NCBI GenBank assembly: GCA_003508835.1
Contig: PUFA01000003.1
Location: 21,027,501 to 21,091,500, forward strand
Reading direction: 5' to 3'
DNA from: Eonycteris spelaea
Taxonomy: Eukaryota; Chordata; Mammalia; Chiroptera; Pteropodidae
Length of the DNA: 64,000 bases
A program made the position numbers and the translations under genes. Shown piece after piece: positions 1 to 10,442 of the stretch (position 1 is the stretch's first letter; every line of letters starts with the position of its first letter). A model generated the notes under the pieces. It saw only the letters and a list, made by a program, of their open reading frames with translations. It was not told the DNA's origin and did not search any database.

Positions 1-955
1 GTTGATTTGATCTTTTCTAAAAAACCAACTTTTAATTTCATTGATTTTTTTGTTTTCCTATGTTATTTTGTTTATTTCTGTTCTTTTGCTAACTTTGATG
101 TATAAAGTTATGTGGTTTGAAATCTTTTTTCTTTTTTAGTGTAGGCATTTCTTGCTACATACTTCCTTCTTAGTACTGCTTTTGCTGAATCCCATAAGTT
201 TTGATATATTGTATTGTTGTTTTCATGTGTCTCAGGTATTTTTTAAATTCCATTTTAATTTGTTCTTTGATCCAATGTTTGCTCGAGTGTATGTTATTTA
301 ATACCCATATATTTGGAATTTTCCCATTTTTATTTGTATTATTGACTTCTCATTTTATTCCATTGTGGTCAAAAAAGATACTTGGTATGACTTCCGTCTT
401 TTAAAATTTGTGTACCTTGTTTTGTGACCTAGCATGTGACCTATCCTGTGTAATGTTCCATGTGTGCTTACGCAGACTGTGCATTCTGATGGGGCCCATG
501 AGTGCTGGTTGTTGCGATGTGAGAGCCGGTTGCTGGGATCCCCTGCCCTTTTCTTTGCTCCTAGGTGCCCCCTTATGATCCAGCCATTCTGATTTCCACA
601 GAGTTCTGGGTGGGTGAGATACAAGTGGGTCTCTTAGGCAGTGCCCCAAAAGGCTGAGGAAACTGGAGGCTTGTTTCGCCTTCTTGTTTCCCTTTGAGAG
701 AAATTGTGGGCCAGGGAGGTCTCTCTTGGCCCTGACTGGGCTGGGCTGGAGGAGGAGTGATGTGGGTACAGTGGCACTGTTCTTTTTATTATTTCAGTGC
801 AGCTGTTCTTAGGTTTTGTGCTCTACCAGGTGCTAGAACCTCTCTGTTAGACTCTGTAGTTCTCACAAAGGTATTTTTGTCTGTGGATGGTTGTTAGATC
901 AGTGTTTCTGTGGGCAAGTGAGGGCTGAGACCGCCTATTCTGCCATCTTGCTCTG
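1..955 (-). mobile_element. LINE-1 fragment: 5' UTR-like start joined to mid-ORF2
   Basis: Read on the minus strand, about 955-505 starts with a GCAAGATGGC-type motif typical of L1 5' ends and is 5' UTR-like. From about 500 down to 1 the translation matches L1 ORF2: the late endonuclease domain (a HMLGHKT stretch, then a degenerate end-of-domain segment near 360-400), followed by the linker (VLNNIH, WIKEQIK, KKYLRH). ORF1 and the first part of ORF2 are missing, so the element is internally deleted. Frames are broken and no intact protein is possible. The element continues beyond the window start. Seen: ORF2 similarity in frame-broken pieces. Inferred: that 505-955 is its own 5' UTR. Confidence 0.75.
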
Positions 956-957
956 AA

Positions 958-2060
958 AACAGTGCCTGTTGAGTTTCCTTTCACATCTAAGTTGAGATCT
1001 TCCCAGTTCTAGGTATAATAAGTGATTTCCAATGGAAACCTAGATATTTTGGATGTTATGTTGTGAGACTCTGGATTTTAGTTAAATCTTCCATTGCAAT
1101 GTCTTGCTTCGTTTTGTTTTGACACTGCTCCGGCAGGGAAGGAGAAACACTGCCTTGTTACTGCCAGGTATGGTTAGAAGTCGAGTTTCCCCGCTGGTCT
1201 TTGTTGACACCTAGAGTGAGAGGTTCCTTGTTACTGCTGGCTGGGCGTTCAGGGCCACTGGTTCCGTCCTGGCTGGCGGGGGCAGAGGTGCCTTGTTACT
1301 CCTTTCTCACAGCTTCCAATATCATCGGGGGGAGAACGCATTACAGCTGGGCTGACTGTCCAGTGGGCCTCCTCTGACACCACACAGGGTGTGGGGGGCC
1401 TTGCTTTCATCAAGTGGGGGTGCAAGTCTAGGCCCTCCACTCAGCCTTTGCTGGTGTGGGTAAAGGCTACAGCTTCTTCTGTGGTGTTGACAAAAGTAGA
1501 GCAGTTATTGTCTAAATCATGAGTCCCCAACCTCCAGGCTGCAGACTGGTACTGGTCCGTGTCCTGTTCGGGAACCGGGCCGCACAGCAAGAGGTGAGTG
1601 GCAGGAGAGCGAGCGAAGCTTCATCTGTATTTGCGGTGACGCCCCCGTGCTAGCATCAGCGCCTCAGCTCTAACTCAGATCATCAGGCAGTAGATTCTCA
1701 TAGGGGCACAGGTCCCTGGTGCCAAAAAGGTTGGGGACCGCTGGTCTAAAAGTTTCTGTTTTACTAGGCTGCCGCTTTCCTGATTTTTGGTTAAAGGAGC
1801 AGGCTTTCATTATGGCTTCTTTTGGTCTGTACTCATTGGGGTTTCCAGGTTGCTGGCTTTTCCACCAGTCTAGACTCCATGAGGCAAAAAGAGCACCCAG
1901 GAAGCTCACTTCAGGTCCCAAGGTTTCTAGCCAGTCTGCCTTCCTTCCATCTCTCATTCTTTTAATGTTTGTTTTATATTTAATGTTCAGAGCTTTCCAC
2001 TGTGCTCAGTGGGAATAATAGGGAAAGAATTTCTATTCTTTCATCTTTTTAGAAGTGGGG
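958..2060 (-). mobile_element. Older L1-derived fragment (5' region, antisense), split by MER1
   Basis: This stretch has repeated GC-rich modules (CTTGTTACTGC occurs several times, with CTCTGACACC-type steps). They resemble the antisense 5' part of ancient L1M elements as I remember them. The MER1 copy at 1518-1743 interrupts it, and the text reads continuously across that insertion. The boundary near 2060 is approximate. No coding capacity is visible; the 99-codon plus frame at 1719-2018 lies inside the repeat. Confidence 0.45.
1518..1743 (+). mobile_element. MER1-type hAT-Charlie nonautonomous DNA transposon
   Basis: The 226-bp element starts with a CA..AGTCCCCAACC terminus and ends with AGGTTGGGGACCGCTG, so the termini are inverted repeats. 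The inner part has GGGAACCGGGCCGCACAGCA and a TAGATTCTCATAGG motif, as in MER1A/B. It is flanked by GTCTAAAT (1510-1517) and GTCTAAAA (1744-1751), a 7/8 match to the 8-bp target duplication expected of hAT elements. It is shorter than full MER1 because of an inner deletion shared with the copy at 23409. It has no transposase and would have been mobilised in trans. Confidence 0.85.
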
Positions 2061-2221
2061 GTTTCTTTATTGGTGTTAATATGATATAAAGAGTATTTAC
2101 TTTTTTGGAGTAAAATCTTTTTTCTTTTTTTGATGTCATGTATCCCTCTTAAAAATTATGTAAACATTAATCTACGTTTTTTAGTGCTTTCACAGTTTCA
2201 TTTTTTATATTTAAATCTCTA

Positions 2222-2362
2222 AGCAAGTGTTGACCAAAGTATGGCCCGTCACAGTTTCTGGGACCCACCTATGAGCAACTGAATTAGAATCTCTGTAATT
2301 TCCCTTTACATAAAACTCTCCATATGATTAAATGCATGTCAGAATTAGAGATCTACAGTTAT
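2222..2362. mobile_element. Degraded hAT MITE, MER5-like
   Basis: The stretch has the order seen in MER5-type hAT elements: a GACCAAAGTATGG start, GGGACCCACC, then TGAATTAGAATCTCTG. The far end is eroded and has no clear inverted terminus, so both the name and the limits are weak. Confidence 0.35.
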
Positions 2363-2759
2363 ATTCATCCATTCAAAAAAATTGATGTAAGTTGGAAGGC
2401 AGGAATTTCACCATTCCCCCCCCCCAAGTGATTAGCCAATTGTATTAAAACCATTTATTAAATTGTTCTCTTTTCCGCACTGATTTAAAATGCCACCATG
2501 ATAAAATATTAAATCTATGTATAAATATAAATATTTGGGTCTGTTTCCAGATGTTCCATTCCGCTTCATTGATCCGTCTGACCATTCTGGCGCCAGCAAC
2601 GTACTTTTTTTTAATTGCTGTAACTCTAGTCTGTGTAGACATCTGAATGTTGCCCTACATCAGTCTCTAAAAGCTTCCTAGGAAACCATTTGCCAGGAGA
2701 AAATTAGATGACTCATATGTGAAGATGTTTTGTAAATTGCAAAGATCTCTAGCTTCTCA

Positions 2760-3325
2760 ACCCACCCCTGACACCAGCACTTCCTATAACACTGATCTCA
2801 TCCTGTCCCTTCCTGACTCCAAAACCTTACTCATAAGACAAAGCTCATTATCCTGGCATCCAGGGCCCTTCCTCTGCTACCCAGTCTCCATATACCTCTT
2901 CATTATGACCTCTTACCTGGCCTTCAGTAAAGCTTCTTCCCTGAGCAAGTTTATCTACCATCTATTTTCCAGATCTTCCCAATGCATTTCTTGCATTTGG
3001 TCTTATTGTTCTACTCACCTTGAAGTGTGTCCTTCAAGGCCAAATTCCTTCCAGAAATCTTTTTATCTGAATTTGTAACCCATCTGACCTCTCTGCACTC
3101 AGGGCACTCCCACACTTAACGCTCACTGACCTATGACAGCTCTCATGTGGTGAAATGGCTTTGTTACTCATGTTTTCTGGAGTGTCTGTATCATCTCACC
3201 CAGTGATGCTGTCATATCCTTACATTCTTTGCCTTCTTCTCCTGTGTGTGCTCCTGCACTCCCCTTGCAAAGTGTGATGCACATGGTGGACATTCGCTCA
3301 GTATATATTTACTGGCCAAATAAGT
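2760..3325 (+). mobile_element. L2 LINE 3' region
   Basis: The plus strand carries the L2 3' sequence order: a CATCCAGGGCCCTTCC-type block near 2858, a CCTTCCAGAAATC-type block near 3046, and a tail near 3280-3325 with GATGCACATGGTGGACATTC and a degenerate version of the AATAAATATTTGTTGAATGA end. The 119-codon frame at 2719-3078 lies within it and is not a gene. Confidence 0.65.
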
Positions 3326-4344
3326 CAGGGTAATGCTAGATCTTGACGAATGTCTGTGATTGATTTGTTCACACCCAGGCAGAAGACTGGGCTCCTCGTC
3401 TGATCAATTTTCAGGTATGTGTTCAATTCAGAGCAAAGTCACAGGTAAACTGTGTGTTCGAGACATCACTGCTTTATATTAATGAGCAAGACAGTGCTCT
3501 CATGGGACACAGTGATCCTGTGCAGAGATGTGTAAACCCATGACTGTCTTCCTTAGACCCTCGCAAAAGTCTCCCTTCAGCTCAGAATGATCTCCACTGG
3601 ACAAAAGGAGGATGTTTTAGAGATGCTGTCATCGCCTGCCCTGTCCCAACCCTGTGCTGGGAATTTACCCCTCTAAAGCCCTTGGTACTTCAGCAGCCAT
3701 TAAAAAAAAAACTTTTTAAAAATCATTTGATCTAATTTCTCTGTGGCCACAGCTGATTGGATTGAATAAAGGGTGTACCGTGATATACTGGGCTGATCTG
3801 GTTCTTGTTCTGGTGAATCAGAGCTAAGAAACAAAGGATAGTTGCCAGTTGGATATGGGTACTGTGGCTGAAAGATTCTGTAAGAAAAGTCAGGGCCAGG
3901 GAGGCTGTGATGGCAAAGAGAAGCTGAAATATGGAGATTGGGAGAATAAGGGAGTGAGCCAGAAAAAGAATGAGAACGATGCTTCTGGCAGGAGGGCTGG
4001 TGGGAATGTATGTCCTTGGAGCTACGCTGATTGTGGAAATACTCTCTACCTACCAGAGCTCTCTTGAGCTAATCCTTTTCCCTGCTAATACTGAGTCTCT
4101 TCTCTTCCTGTCCTGGAATCCTCATGAGATCACTGAGACTAATAAAAACCTCACTTTTCTTGACCAGACTTGAGGGAACAGGGTGTCTTTGCTCCTTTCA
4201 ACCGAATTAGCCTGGATAGAATAGATGATACTGAGGTGAATATATATATTTTGTATATATTCTGTCTGGAGAATATATATTTCAGTTTTATCAGGAGTCA
4301 TATAAGTAAGAAAAGCTGAATGCATTTTTAAATAAAGTTGCTCT
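3326..4344. other. Unassigned interspersed DNA
   Basis: I recognise no repeat family or gene here. Frames are at most 72 codons and look accidental. An A-run/T-run junction lies near 3700. Short TA-rich blocks (ATATATATTTTG, GAATATATATTTC) near 4239-4281 form a weak inverted arrangement. Confidence 0.5.
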
Positions 4345-5260
4345 CAACAAGATTTTACTTAAGCCTTTAAAAATTTTTGTCATGAAAAATTTCAAACATG
4401 AGGAATGGTAGGAATAATAATAAAATAAACACTATCAATCTACCACCCAGATTCAATCATTGTTAACATTCCCCCATATTTGCTTTATCTCTTTTTTTTT
4501 TGTTGCTGAATCATTTCAAAGTAAATTGTAGCTATTTTAATACATTACCCTTACCTACTTCAGACATGCATCTCCAAAAGAGGAGGTTTTCCCACTTTTA
4601 ATGCTATCACCGCATATAACAAAATTGACAATATTTTCTTAATATCACTAATCACCTGCCTATATTGAAATATTCCCAATTGTTCTCACAATGTTTTTTG
4701 TTTTTGTTTTTGGTAGATGCTTTCGAGCCAGGGTACAGACCAAGATGACACTGCATTGGGTTGTTATGCCCGTTAGCCCTCTCTTAGTCTAGAACAGTAC
4801 CCCCTCTTTCTCTTTTGAATGAAGAAATTAGGCCAGATATTTTGTAGACTAGCCCACATTTTATATTTGTCTGATGGTTCCCTCTCTGTGCTGTTTATCT
4901 AGTTTCTTTCTTCCCTACAATTCCTGTACAGACCAAGTTAAATGTAACGGTTAGGTTGGATTCCAGTCAAACATCTGGATAACAACACGTTACTGGTGAC
5001 GATGCCATGCACTTTGTATCACGTCACATCAGGAGGCACGAAACGTCCAGCCAACTGTTCCACTGTTGGTGATGCCAGTCTTGTTACTCTGCTAAAGATG
5101 GTGACAGCTGGATCTCTCCATTGTAAAGGAAGCTACTCCCTTTTGTGATGAGCAAATAAGCCGTGGGAGGTACTGTTCAGTTTTTTAAAATTAACTTTCA
5201 CCTGTGATTTTGGTATCCGTTGTTGATCCTTTCCCAAATGGATAAACTTTCTCACCACTT
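4345..5260 (-). mobile_element. Ancient L1 fragment, antisense
   Basis: The plus strand reads like the antisense of ancient L1M 3' sequence: CATGAAAAATTTCAAACATG, a CTACCACCCAGATTCAA block, ATGCATCTCCAAAAGAGGAGG, then CATCAGGAGGCACGAAACGT and CTCTCCATTGTAAAGGAAGC at the far end. That order matches a dispersed sequence I recall from many mammalian loci. The subfamily is not assigned, and the orientation is inferred from similar copies that begin with a T-rich end. Confidence 0.5.
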
Positions 5261-5369
5261 GATGCCTGCTGACAATAGACCAGGTTATAGGAGAACTAAG
5301 AAGAGGGGACATGAAGTCTCCTTGATTGCAGATTATTATGCATGTCACCACTATTATGGATATACTTAT

Positions 5370-5878
5370 TCTTACCTACTGCAGCCTAATAAACTATGCC
5401 AAGGCGTAGTGACTTCAGATAACTCTTCCCATTGTCTCTCATAGTCTCTGTGGGTCAGAGATTTGGGAAGTGCACGGCTGGGTGCCTCTAACTTGGGGTA
5501 TCTCAGATGGTTGATGTCAGACAGGGTTAGAGCTGGAAATGCAGGAAACCGTAATATCTGGGGGCTGGCCAGACATCTTCATCTCTTTAGGTACTCTCTG
5601 GATGGGCTAGTTTGAGTTTTCTCATAGCATGGTGGTGTCAGTTTGCTAGGACTTTTTTACATGGTGGCTCAGAATTCCAATTTGGTGGCAGCAAATGAAG
5701 TGGAAGTGGTATCATCTTTAACTTAGCCTTGGAGGTCATATAGCTTTAGTAACATGGTACTATATCAGTTGACCTGTTATTACAGTTGGCCCAGATTTGA
5801 GGGGTAAGGGCATAGATCCCACCTTTTGATGCCAAAAGTGTCAAAAACTTCTCAGACATTTTTTAAAACCACTGCATT
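5370..5878 (+). mobile_element. Solo LTR, ERVL-like (LTR33/LTR16/MLT2 type)
   Basis: The block order is TAATAAACTATGCCAAGGCG, GTGGGTCAGAGATTTGGG, a GCTGGGTG block, TGGCCCAGATTTGAGGGGT, a CCACCTTTTGATG block, and TTTTAAAACCACTGCA. This is the order of an ERVL-class LTR family. A second, diverged copy lies at 8760-9228 in the same orientation. There is no internal retroviral sequence next to it, so it is a solo LTR. Family naming is tentative. Confidence 0.55.
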
Positions 5879-5879
5879 A

Positions 5880-6430
5880 TTTTTATGAAATAAATGTATA
5901 TGCATCTGCATTTATTAATTTTTGTTTTTTAAAAAAGGATCTTGAGTAATTGATCAATGATAACACATATGGAACAATGAAAAATAAGATTAAAATAAAA
6001 AGGCCAACAAAAGGATGAACGATATAGATGTACCAGGTACCTGGGCTGATTCTAGTTTCTTTCATTAAGCACTGTATTTACTTCCTGGCAGTGAAGATGA
6101 AACATGAAGAACTTTGGTTCTACCTGTTCAGTAAAAGGAAGTTTACAAATTTATCCAAAGAGTCACCTTTTGCCCTTGACACTGAATTTTAGGAAGACTT
6201 TACTGGGTCCTTTCATCAGAGCCGTTGAGAAACAGAATAGTCCATGCCTGGCTTTGGTTGCTTGACAGAGAAATGCTCTTTTAAGTGGACATGTATGATA
6301 TCACTTCTCTTTGAAAACAGAGAGATAAATACTCATGCTAGCTTTTAACTCATTTCCACAGGGAACTAAGATGTGATGTGGGTATGTTGCTTTTTAAAGA
6401 TCTAATAGGGTCTGCCTCAGGGAACCCATA
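5880..6430. other. Unassigned AT-rich DNA
   Basis: No coding, RNA or repeat signature is recognised in this stretch. The 60-codon minus frame at 5883-6065 is low-complexity hydrophobic and not credible as a gene. Confidence 0.45.
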
Positions 6431-6431
6431 G

Positions 6432-6600
6432 CAATGATTTTTCAACTCTGGCTGCACATTAGAATTGGAGGTATGTGTGGGGTAGGGACGCCTTTTAAAA
6501 ATCCCTATGTTTAGGCTGTTCTCAGACAACTGAACAAAATATCTGGGAGTGGGACCCAGTCATCAGTATTTTAATGAACAGTCAGCATGGAGAACCACTG
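6432..6600 (+). mobile_element. MER5A-type hAT MITE
   Basis: The element begins CAATGATTTTTCAACTCTGG followed by CTGCACATTAGAATTGGAGG. It has TCTGGGAGTGGGACCCAGTC inside and ends with ATGGAGAACCACTG, so the ends are degenerate inverted repeats. This is the MER5A layout at nearly its usual length of about 190 bp. Only 8 bp separate it from the next hAT element. Confidence 0.75.
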
Positions 6601-6608
6601 CTTTAGTG

Positions 6609-6828
6609 CAGGGTTTGGCAAACTTTTCCTGCAAATGGGCACAAAACAAATATTTTTGTTTGGGGGTCATACTATTTCTGTTGCAACTACTCAACTTTGC
6701 CTCTGTAGTAGAAACACAGCCACAGACAATATGTAACAAATGCGTGTGGCTGTATTCCAATAAAACTTTATGTACAAAAAACAGATAGCAGCTTGACATG
6801 GCCTGTGGGCCCTAGTTTTCAACCTCCG
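6609..6828 (+). mobile_element. hAT MITE of the CAGGG-TTGGCAAAC family (MER58/MER33-like)
   Basis: It starts CAGGGTTTGGCAAACTTTTC and has AACTACTCAACTTTGCC and CCAATAAAACTTTATGTAC inside. It ends with a GCCTGTGGGCCC..TTTTCAACC block that mirrors the start. The sequence family is familiar to me, but I am not certain of its formal name. It is close to full length, with no ORF of its own. Confidence 0.7.
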
Positions 6829-8755
6829 ATTTAGAGGATCTGTTGGTTTACATTTTTTTTTTTCAACAGCATCCTCCTCACATGTGCGGCCCCGTATATG
6901 CAGATGTGAAAGAACGGAACACTTTATGACTATTGTGGTTCACACGGGCAATTTGGTAGTGTGAATTATCCTTTAGTATCTCTTTTAAAAAAAGGAGAGG
7001 GGTTCAGTCACAAGCTCAGGTATTTGCCTGTGCTCTCCCACCTTCCAGCTCTCCTCCATGCAACTTTTCTGTCCTTAGCACACAGAATTTTGGAGCTAGG
7101 AGTGACCTTACAGGGCAGGACCAGAACTCTGGCGCTGCTATCTGGTCCGTAGATTCAGCTCACAATCCCTGTTGTCTCCCCGCGCGTGCCCGACCCTTCT
7201 TTCCAAGTTCTCAGAACAGTGACGTGCCACTGTGCTCCTGCTCTTCTGTCTCTTTAGATTACTTCGTGCTCTGCGTCCTGGACCTTGGCATGGCCTTGAT
7301 CTGCTTCCTCATCATTGTAAATTGTTTGAGGACGGGGTAATGCTCTTCATAACTGTCATGTTCCACTTCTCACTGTCAGTAACACTCCCTTCAAACCCAA
7401 GTCCAAAAACTTCCCCTTCTTCCCAACGCCCCTCGACTTCTCTGCTTGTCAAGGCCGAGAATCTTCCCCTCCCCCAAACTTATCCCCAAACCATTTTGCT
7501 GGAGCTCAGAAGGCCCTACCTATCCTCTCCTGGCCATGTTTGCCGTGCTGTGGGCCTCTCTCTGGTCTTTTAGCATCTTTGAAAAGAAAGTTCACACTAT
7601 GTTTCTGTCGATGCTGTCTTAATCATGAGCCAGCTTCCATCTGTGTAATCTTTTGCTTAATCTCATCTGCATTCATGATTTTAGAGTCCAAACATACACA
7701 CTGTCTTTATGAATATACTCAAAATGTTCAGGAAAAGAAATAAAGCTGTTTGGATGCAAAGGTAGGGATATTATAGTACTTGGTCAGTTCAAAGATAACA
7801 TTTAGATTTTCTATGTGCTTGGAGGTAGAGCTTCATGGACTCAAGCAGAAAGGTCAGGGCCCTTTAATTTACCTCTTAGTTGTTTTTTTTTTATTTTTAA
7901 ATTTTTTTTAGACAATGTGTTTTTGATTGAACTAATGTCTCTCTTTGCCAGTGTTGCAATTATTATGTCTTCCCATCAAACTTTCCAGTGGAAAATAATG
8001 AGAAAGAAAGGGCAAAAGTATGTGACTGGCAGGTGTGAGGATTCTCTCAGTGCTCAGGTAGCTGGTCACCAGTCTGGCTAGTAAAGTTTTCTTCTGAGGA
8101 AATCAAAAGGCAGACTATGGTGAAATATGGATGGCCTGGTGAGTCATCTTCAAGCTGTACCCACACTGACCCACTGGACTAAGGGTCTTATACCTTTGCT
8201 TAGGACCACCTGAATTAAGCCAAAATATACCTGGAATCTTACACATTTTTTCCAGATTTGAGCTTTCCCAGTATTAGCCAAGCCAATAACAGTCTGAAAG
8301 TGTGAGTGTTCCAACAATTAGCTGCCTGTATTTGATATGGAAACAAACAAGGGTTCACAGGCTTGGCTCTGCCATTTAGTGAGTTGATCGTACTGAGTTG
8401 GTTGAGTGTTGTGAATTGATGGAATTTCGCACACATCAGAAGAAGCAGGTAAAACTCTGCTAACCTTGTGGCAGAGTTGAGAAAACAGAGACCTGGTCCA
8501 GCACCATCTCATTCCTTGGATTCTCTCCAGTAACGTTACACTAACTTCCTCAGAGAAGCTCAGCAGATCAGTTGAAGGGGAAAGAAGTACTTGACTGCAC
8601 CTGAATTCCTTTCCAGTTAGGACGAAAAAAGATAATGATGGGGTACTAAAAATCTGAGAGTAGAGTCATGCTTCAGTTTTTTGACCCTGAAAAAGAAGAT
8701 AAAGTCATCAGTAAATAAGGCTAACGTGAGGATTTCTCTGCGTTGTCAGCAAGAC
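6829..8755. other. Unassigned DNA, no gene recognised
   Basis: The stretch is mixed: C- and T-rich near 7160-7560 and AT-rich near 7640-7920. Two overlapping plus frames (113 and 67 codons, 7232-7743) have no recognisable domain and a composition typical of pyrimidine-rich noncoding DNA. An AATAAA-like site near 7739 is not tied to any transcript I can see. Confidence 0.45.
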
Positions 8756-8759
8756 TATG

Positions 8760-9228
8760 TCAGTTATTTTGCTGTGAAATACAAGATTCCAAAACATATG
8801 GCTTAAAATCATGATGTATGATTTCTTGTGTTCTGTGGGATAGGAGTTAGGGTAGGGCTTAGCTAGGTAGGTCTTCTGCTCTGTGTGATGTTGCCTGGGT
8901 CACTCCTGCAGCTGCATTCATTCGGGTGGGAGCTCAGCTGAGGTTGAACATCTAAGATTGCCTCTCATCTTCCAGGACGAGGAGGCCTCTAACATGGCCT
9001 CTGACATTTCAGTAGCCTAGTCTGGACTTCCTCACGGCATTACAGCTGGCTCTAAGAGTGTAAAAGTGGAAGCTTTCAGGCCTACTTAGGCCTGGTCTCA
9101 GAGCTGGCATCGCACAGGTACTCATTCTGTTGGCCTAAACAAGTCTCAAGACCAACTCCAACTCAAGGGGAGGGGATGCGGCCCACACCTTTTGATGGCT
9201 ATAGAAGCAACTTAACTTATGGAGAATC
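8760..9228 (+). mobile_element. Second ERVL-like solo LTR (same type as 5370-5878)
   Basis: The block order repeats that of the LTR at 5370: a GATTTCTTGTGTTCTGTGGG stretch, GGTAGGGCTTAGCTAGG, TCTTCTGCTCTG, a CCAACTCAAGGGGAGGGGAT-type block, and CACACCTTTTGATGGC near the end. Divergence between the two copies is high, so they are old independent insertions and not a recent duplication. Confidence 0.5.
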
Positions 9229-9514
9229 CCAAGCATTGATAGGATTGTAATTTTCTTCAAAGAACTCAATTTAAATTTAGTATGCAAGTGCAATTAATCA
9301 CTAAATAATTAATATTTCTGTCAACAAATGAAATAATAAATGTAAAAGAATTTTATAAATGGAAAAATACTATAAGAAATCAAGTTCTAGCTTAATGGAA
9401 AAAGCATAATTGAAAAGGCTTCTAGAAAATGTAAAGCTTAGGGGGGACCTTATTTAACATATGAGGAAATCAAATCTCCTATAAACACTTAACTTGTTTA
9501 AGTTGATTGTTTTC

Positions 9515-9530
9515 TTTTTTTTTTTTTTTT
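9515..9530. repeat. T16 homopolymer
   Basis: A run of 16 T follows an AT-rich stretch. No adjacent SINE or retrogene body is recognised, so its origin is unclear. Confidence 0.9.
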
Positions 9531-9626
9531 AAATTTAAGTCATTAAGTCTCATAGCTCTCAGTTCAGTGTTTATCCCTTCTCTCTCCCTCCTGATCATAT
9601 GGATAAATGTTCTGAGGCTCATCAGG

Positions 9627-10162
9627 TGTAGTGGAGAAAAGTATTTCCTCTACCCTTCTAGGTTCTTTCATCTGGTCTAATAATTAAATTGACTTAAGAC
9701 AGATTGATAGGAGAAAAACAAATTGAATTTCATGTGTGTGAAAGCCTTACAGACACGAGAGGCTCAAAGATGGTTAGGCAACTGAGGCTCATGTGGCATC
9801 CTGAGCTAAAGGGGGCGTGGCTAGGGGCCTGGAGCTACAAAGGGGAGGAAGACAATTCACAGGAAGATGGAAAGAGCAAATGTTTGGTAAACAAATGTGT
9901 GTCACACCATGCAGAGACAATGGGACACAGAGAGGACTTTGAAGGAACAGACCCTGCTGAGCTGCACGCAGTTTACCCTACCTGGGTCATACTCTTTGTA
10001 GTTATCTTGGGTGATTGCTCTCTTCCTCTGTTTAAATTCTTTTAGTCAGTTAAGGCGGAGGTAAAAAGCCTTTCCTGAGTCTTTTAGGTCTTGATTGTCT
10101 TCAGCTCAAAATAATCCATGTGCCAAAGCGGCACATTTTGGGTGACCTATTCCCCTTCCGCA
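9627..10162 (-). mobile_element. Solo LTR of an ERV1 (gammaretrovirus-like) element, minus strand
   Basis: On the minus strand the LTR starts TGCGGAAGGGGAATAGGTCA and ends in a CCTAGAAGGGTAGAGGAAA block followed by CCACTACA, giving TG...CA limits and about 536 bp. Its start (GATTATTTTGAGCTGAAGAC) and its end resemble the plus-strand LTR at 18414-18997. No gag, pol or env sequence flanks it, so it appears to be a solo LTR. I found no convincing 4-bp target duplication. The 113-codon plus frame at 9704-10045 lies inside the LTR and is not a gene. Confidence 0.75.
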
Positions 10163-10216
10163 GTTATGCCTGAATAAAACCTAACCAGTTAGTTTTCTTT
10201 TCTATAATTCAGAGGG

Positions 10217-10244
10217 TTTTTTTTTTTTTTTTTTTTTTTTTTTT
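10217..10244. repeat. T28 homopolymer
   Basis: An uninterrupted run of 28 T directly abuts a MER20-like element. Its length suggests a recent expansion and likely length variation. No SINE or processed transcript body is visible on either side. Confidence 0.95.
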
Positions 10245-10442
10245 GCCTTTGATACTATTGACCTTTTGGGTTAGGTAATTCTTTGTCCTAGGGGCATGTC
10301 CTGTGCATTGTGGAACCTTTAGCAGCTTCCTAGTGTCTGCTCACTAAGGTGCCTGAAGCACTTTCAACCCCCCTCCCCCCAGTTGTGACAACCTAAAATG
10401 TCTCCAGACATTTGCCAGTTGTTCCATTTGAGACCCAGTGTC
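10245..10442 (-). mobile_element. MER20-type hAT MITE, reversed
   Basis: The plus strand reads TTGTGACAACCTAAAATGTC, then CTCCAGACATTTGCCAGTTG, and earlier GCATGTCCTGTGCATTGTGG. This is the antisense of a MER20-like element; the terminus TTTGAGACCCAGTG corresponds to the inverted end. A copy in the other orientation lies at 59859-60074. Confidence 0.75.

Noticed and set aside
2719..3078. 119-codon plus ORF as a gene
   Set aside because: It lies within an L2 3' region.
10217..10244. T28 run as the tail of a reversed SINE or processed pseudogene
   Set aside because: The sequence next to it is a MER20-type DNA transposon on one side and LTR flank on the other; no SINE head or mRNA-like body is present.
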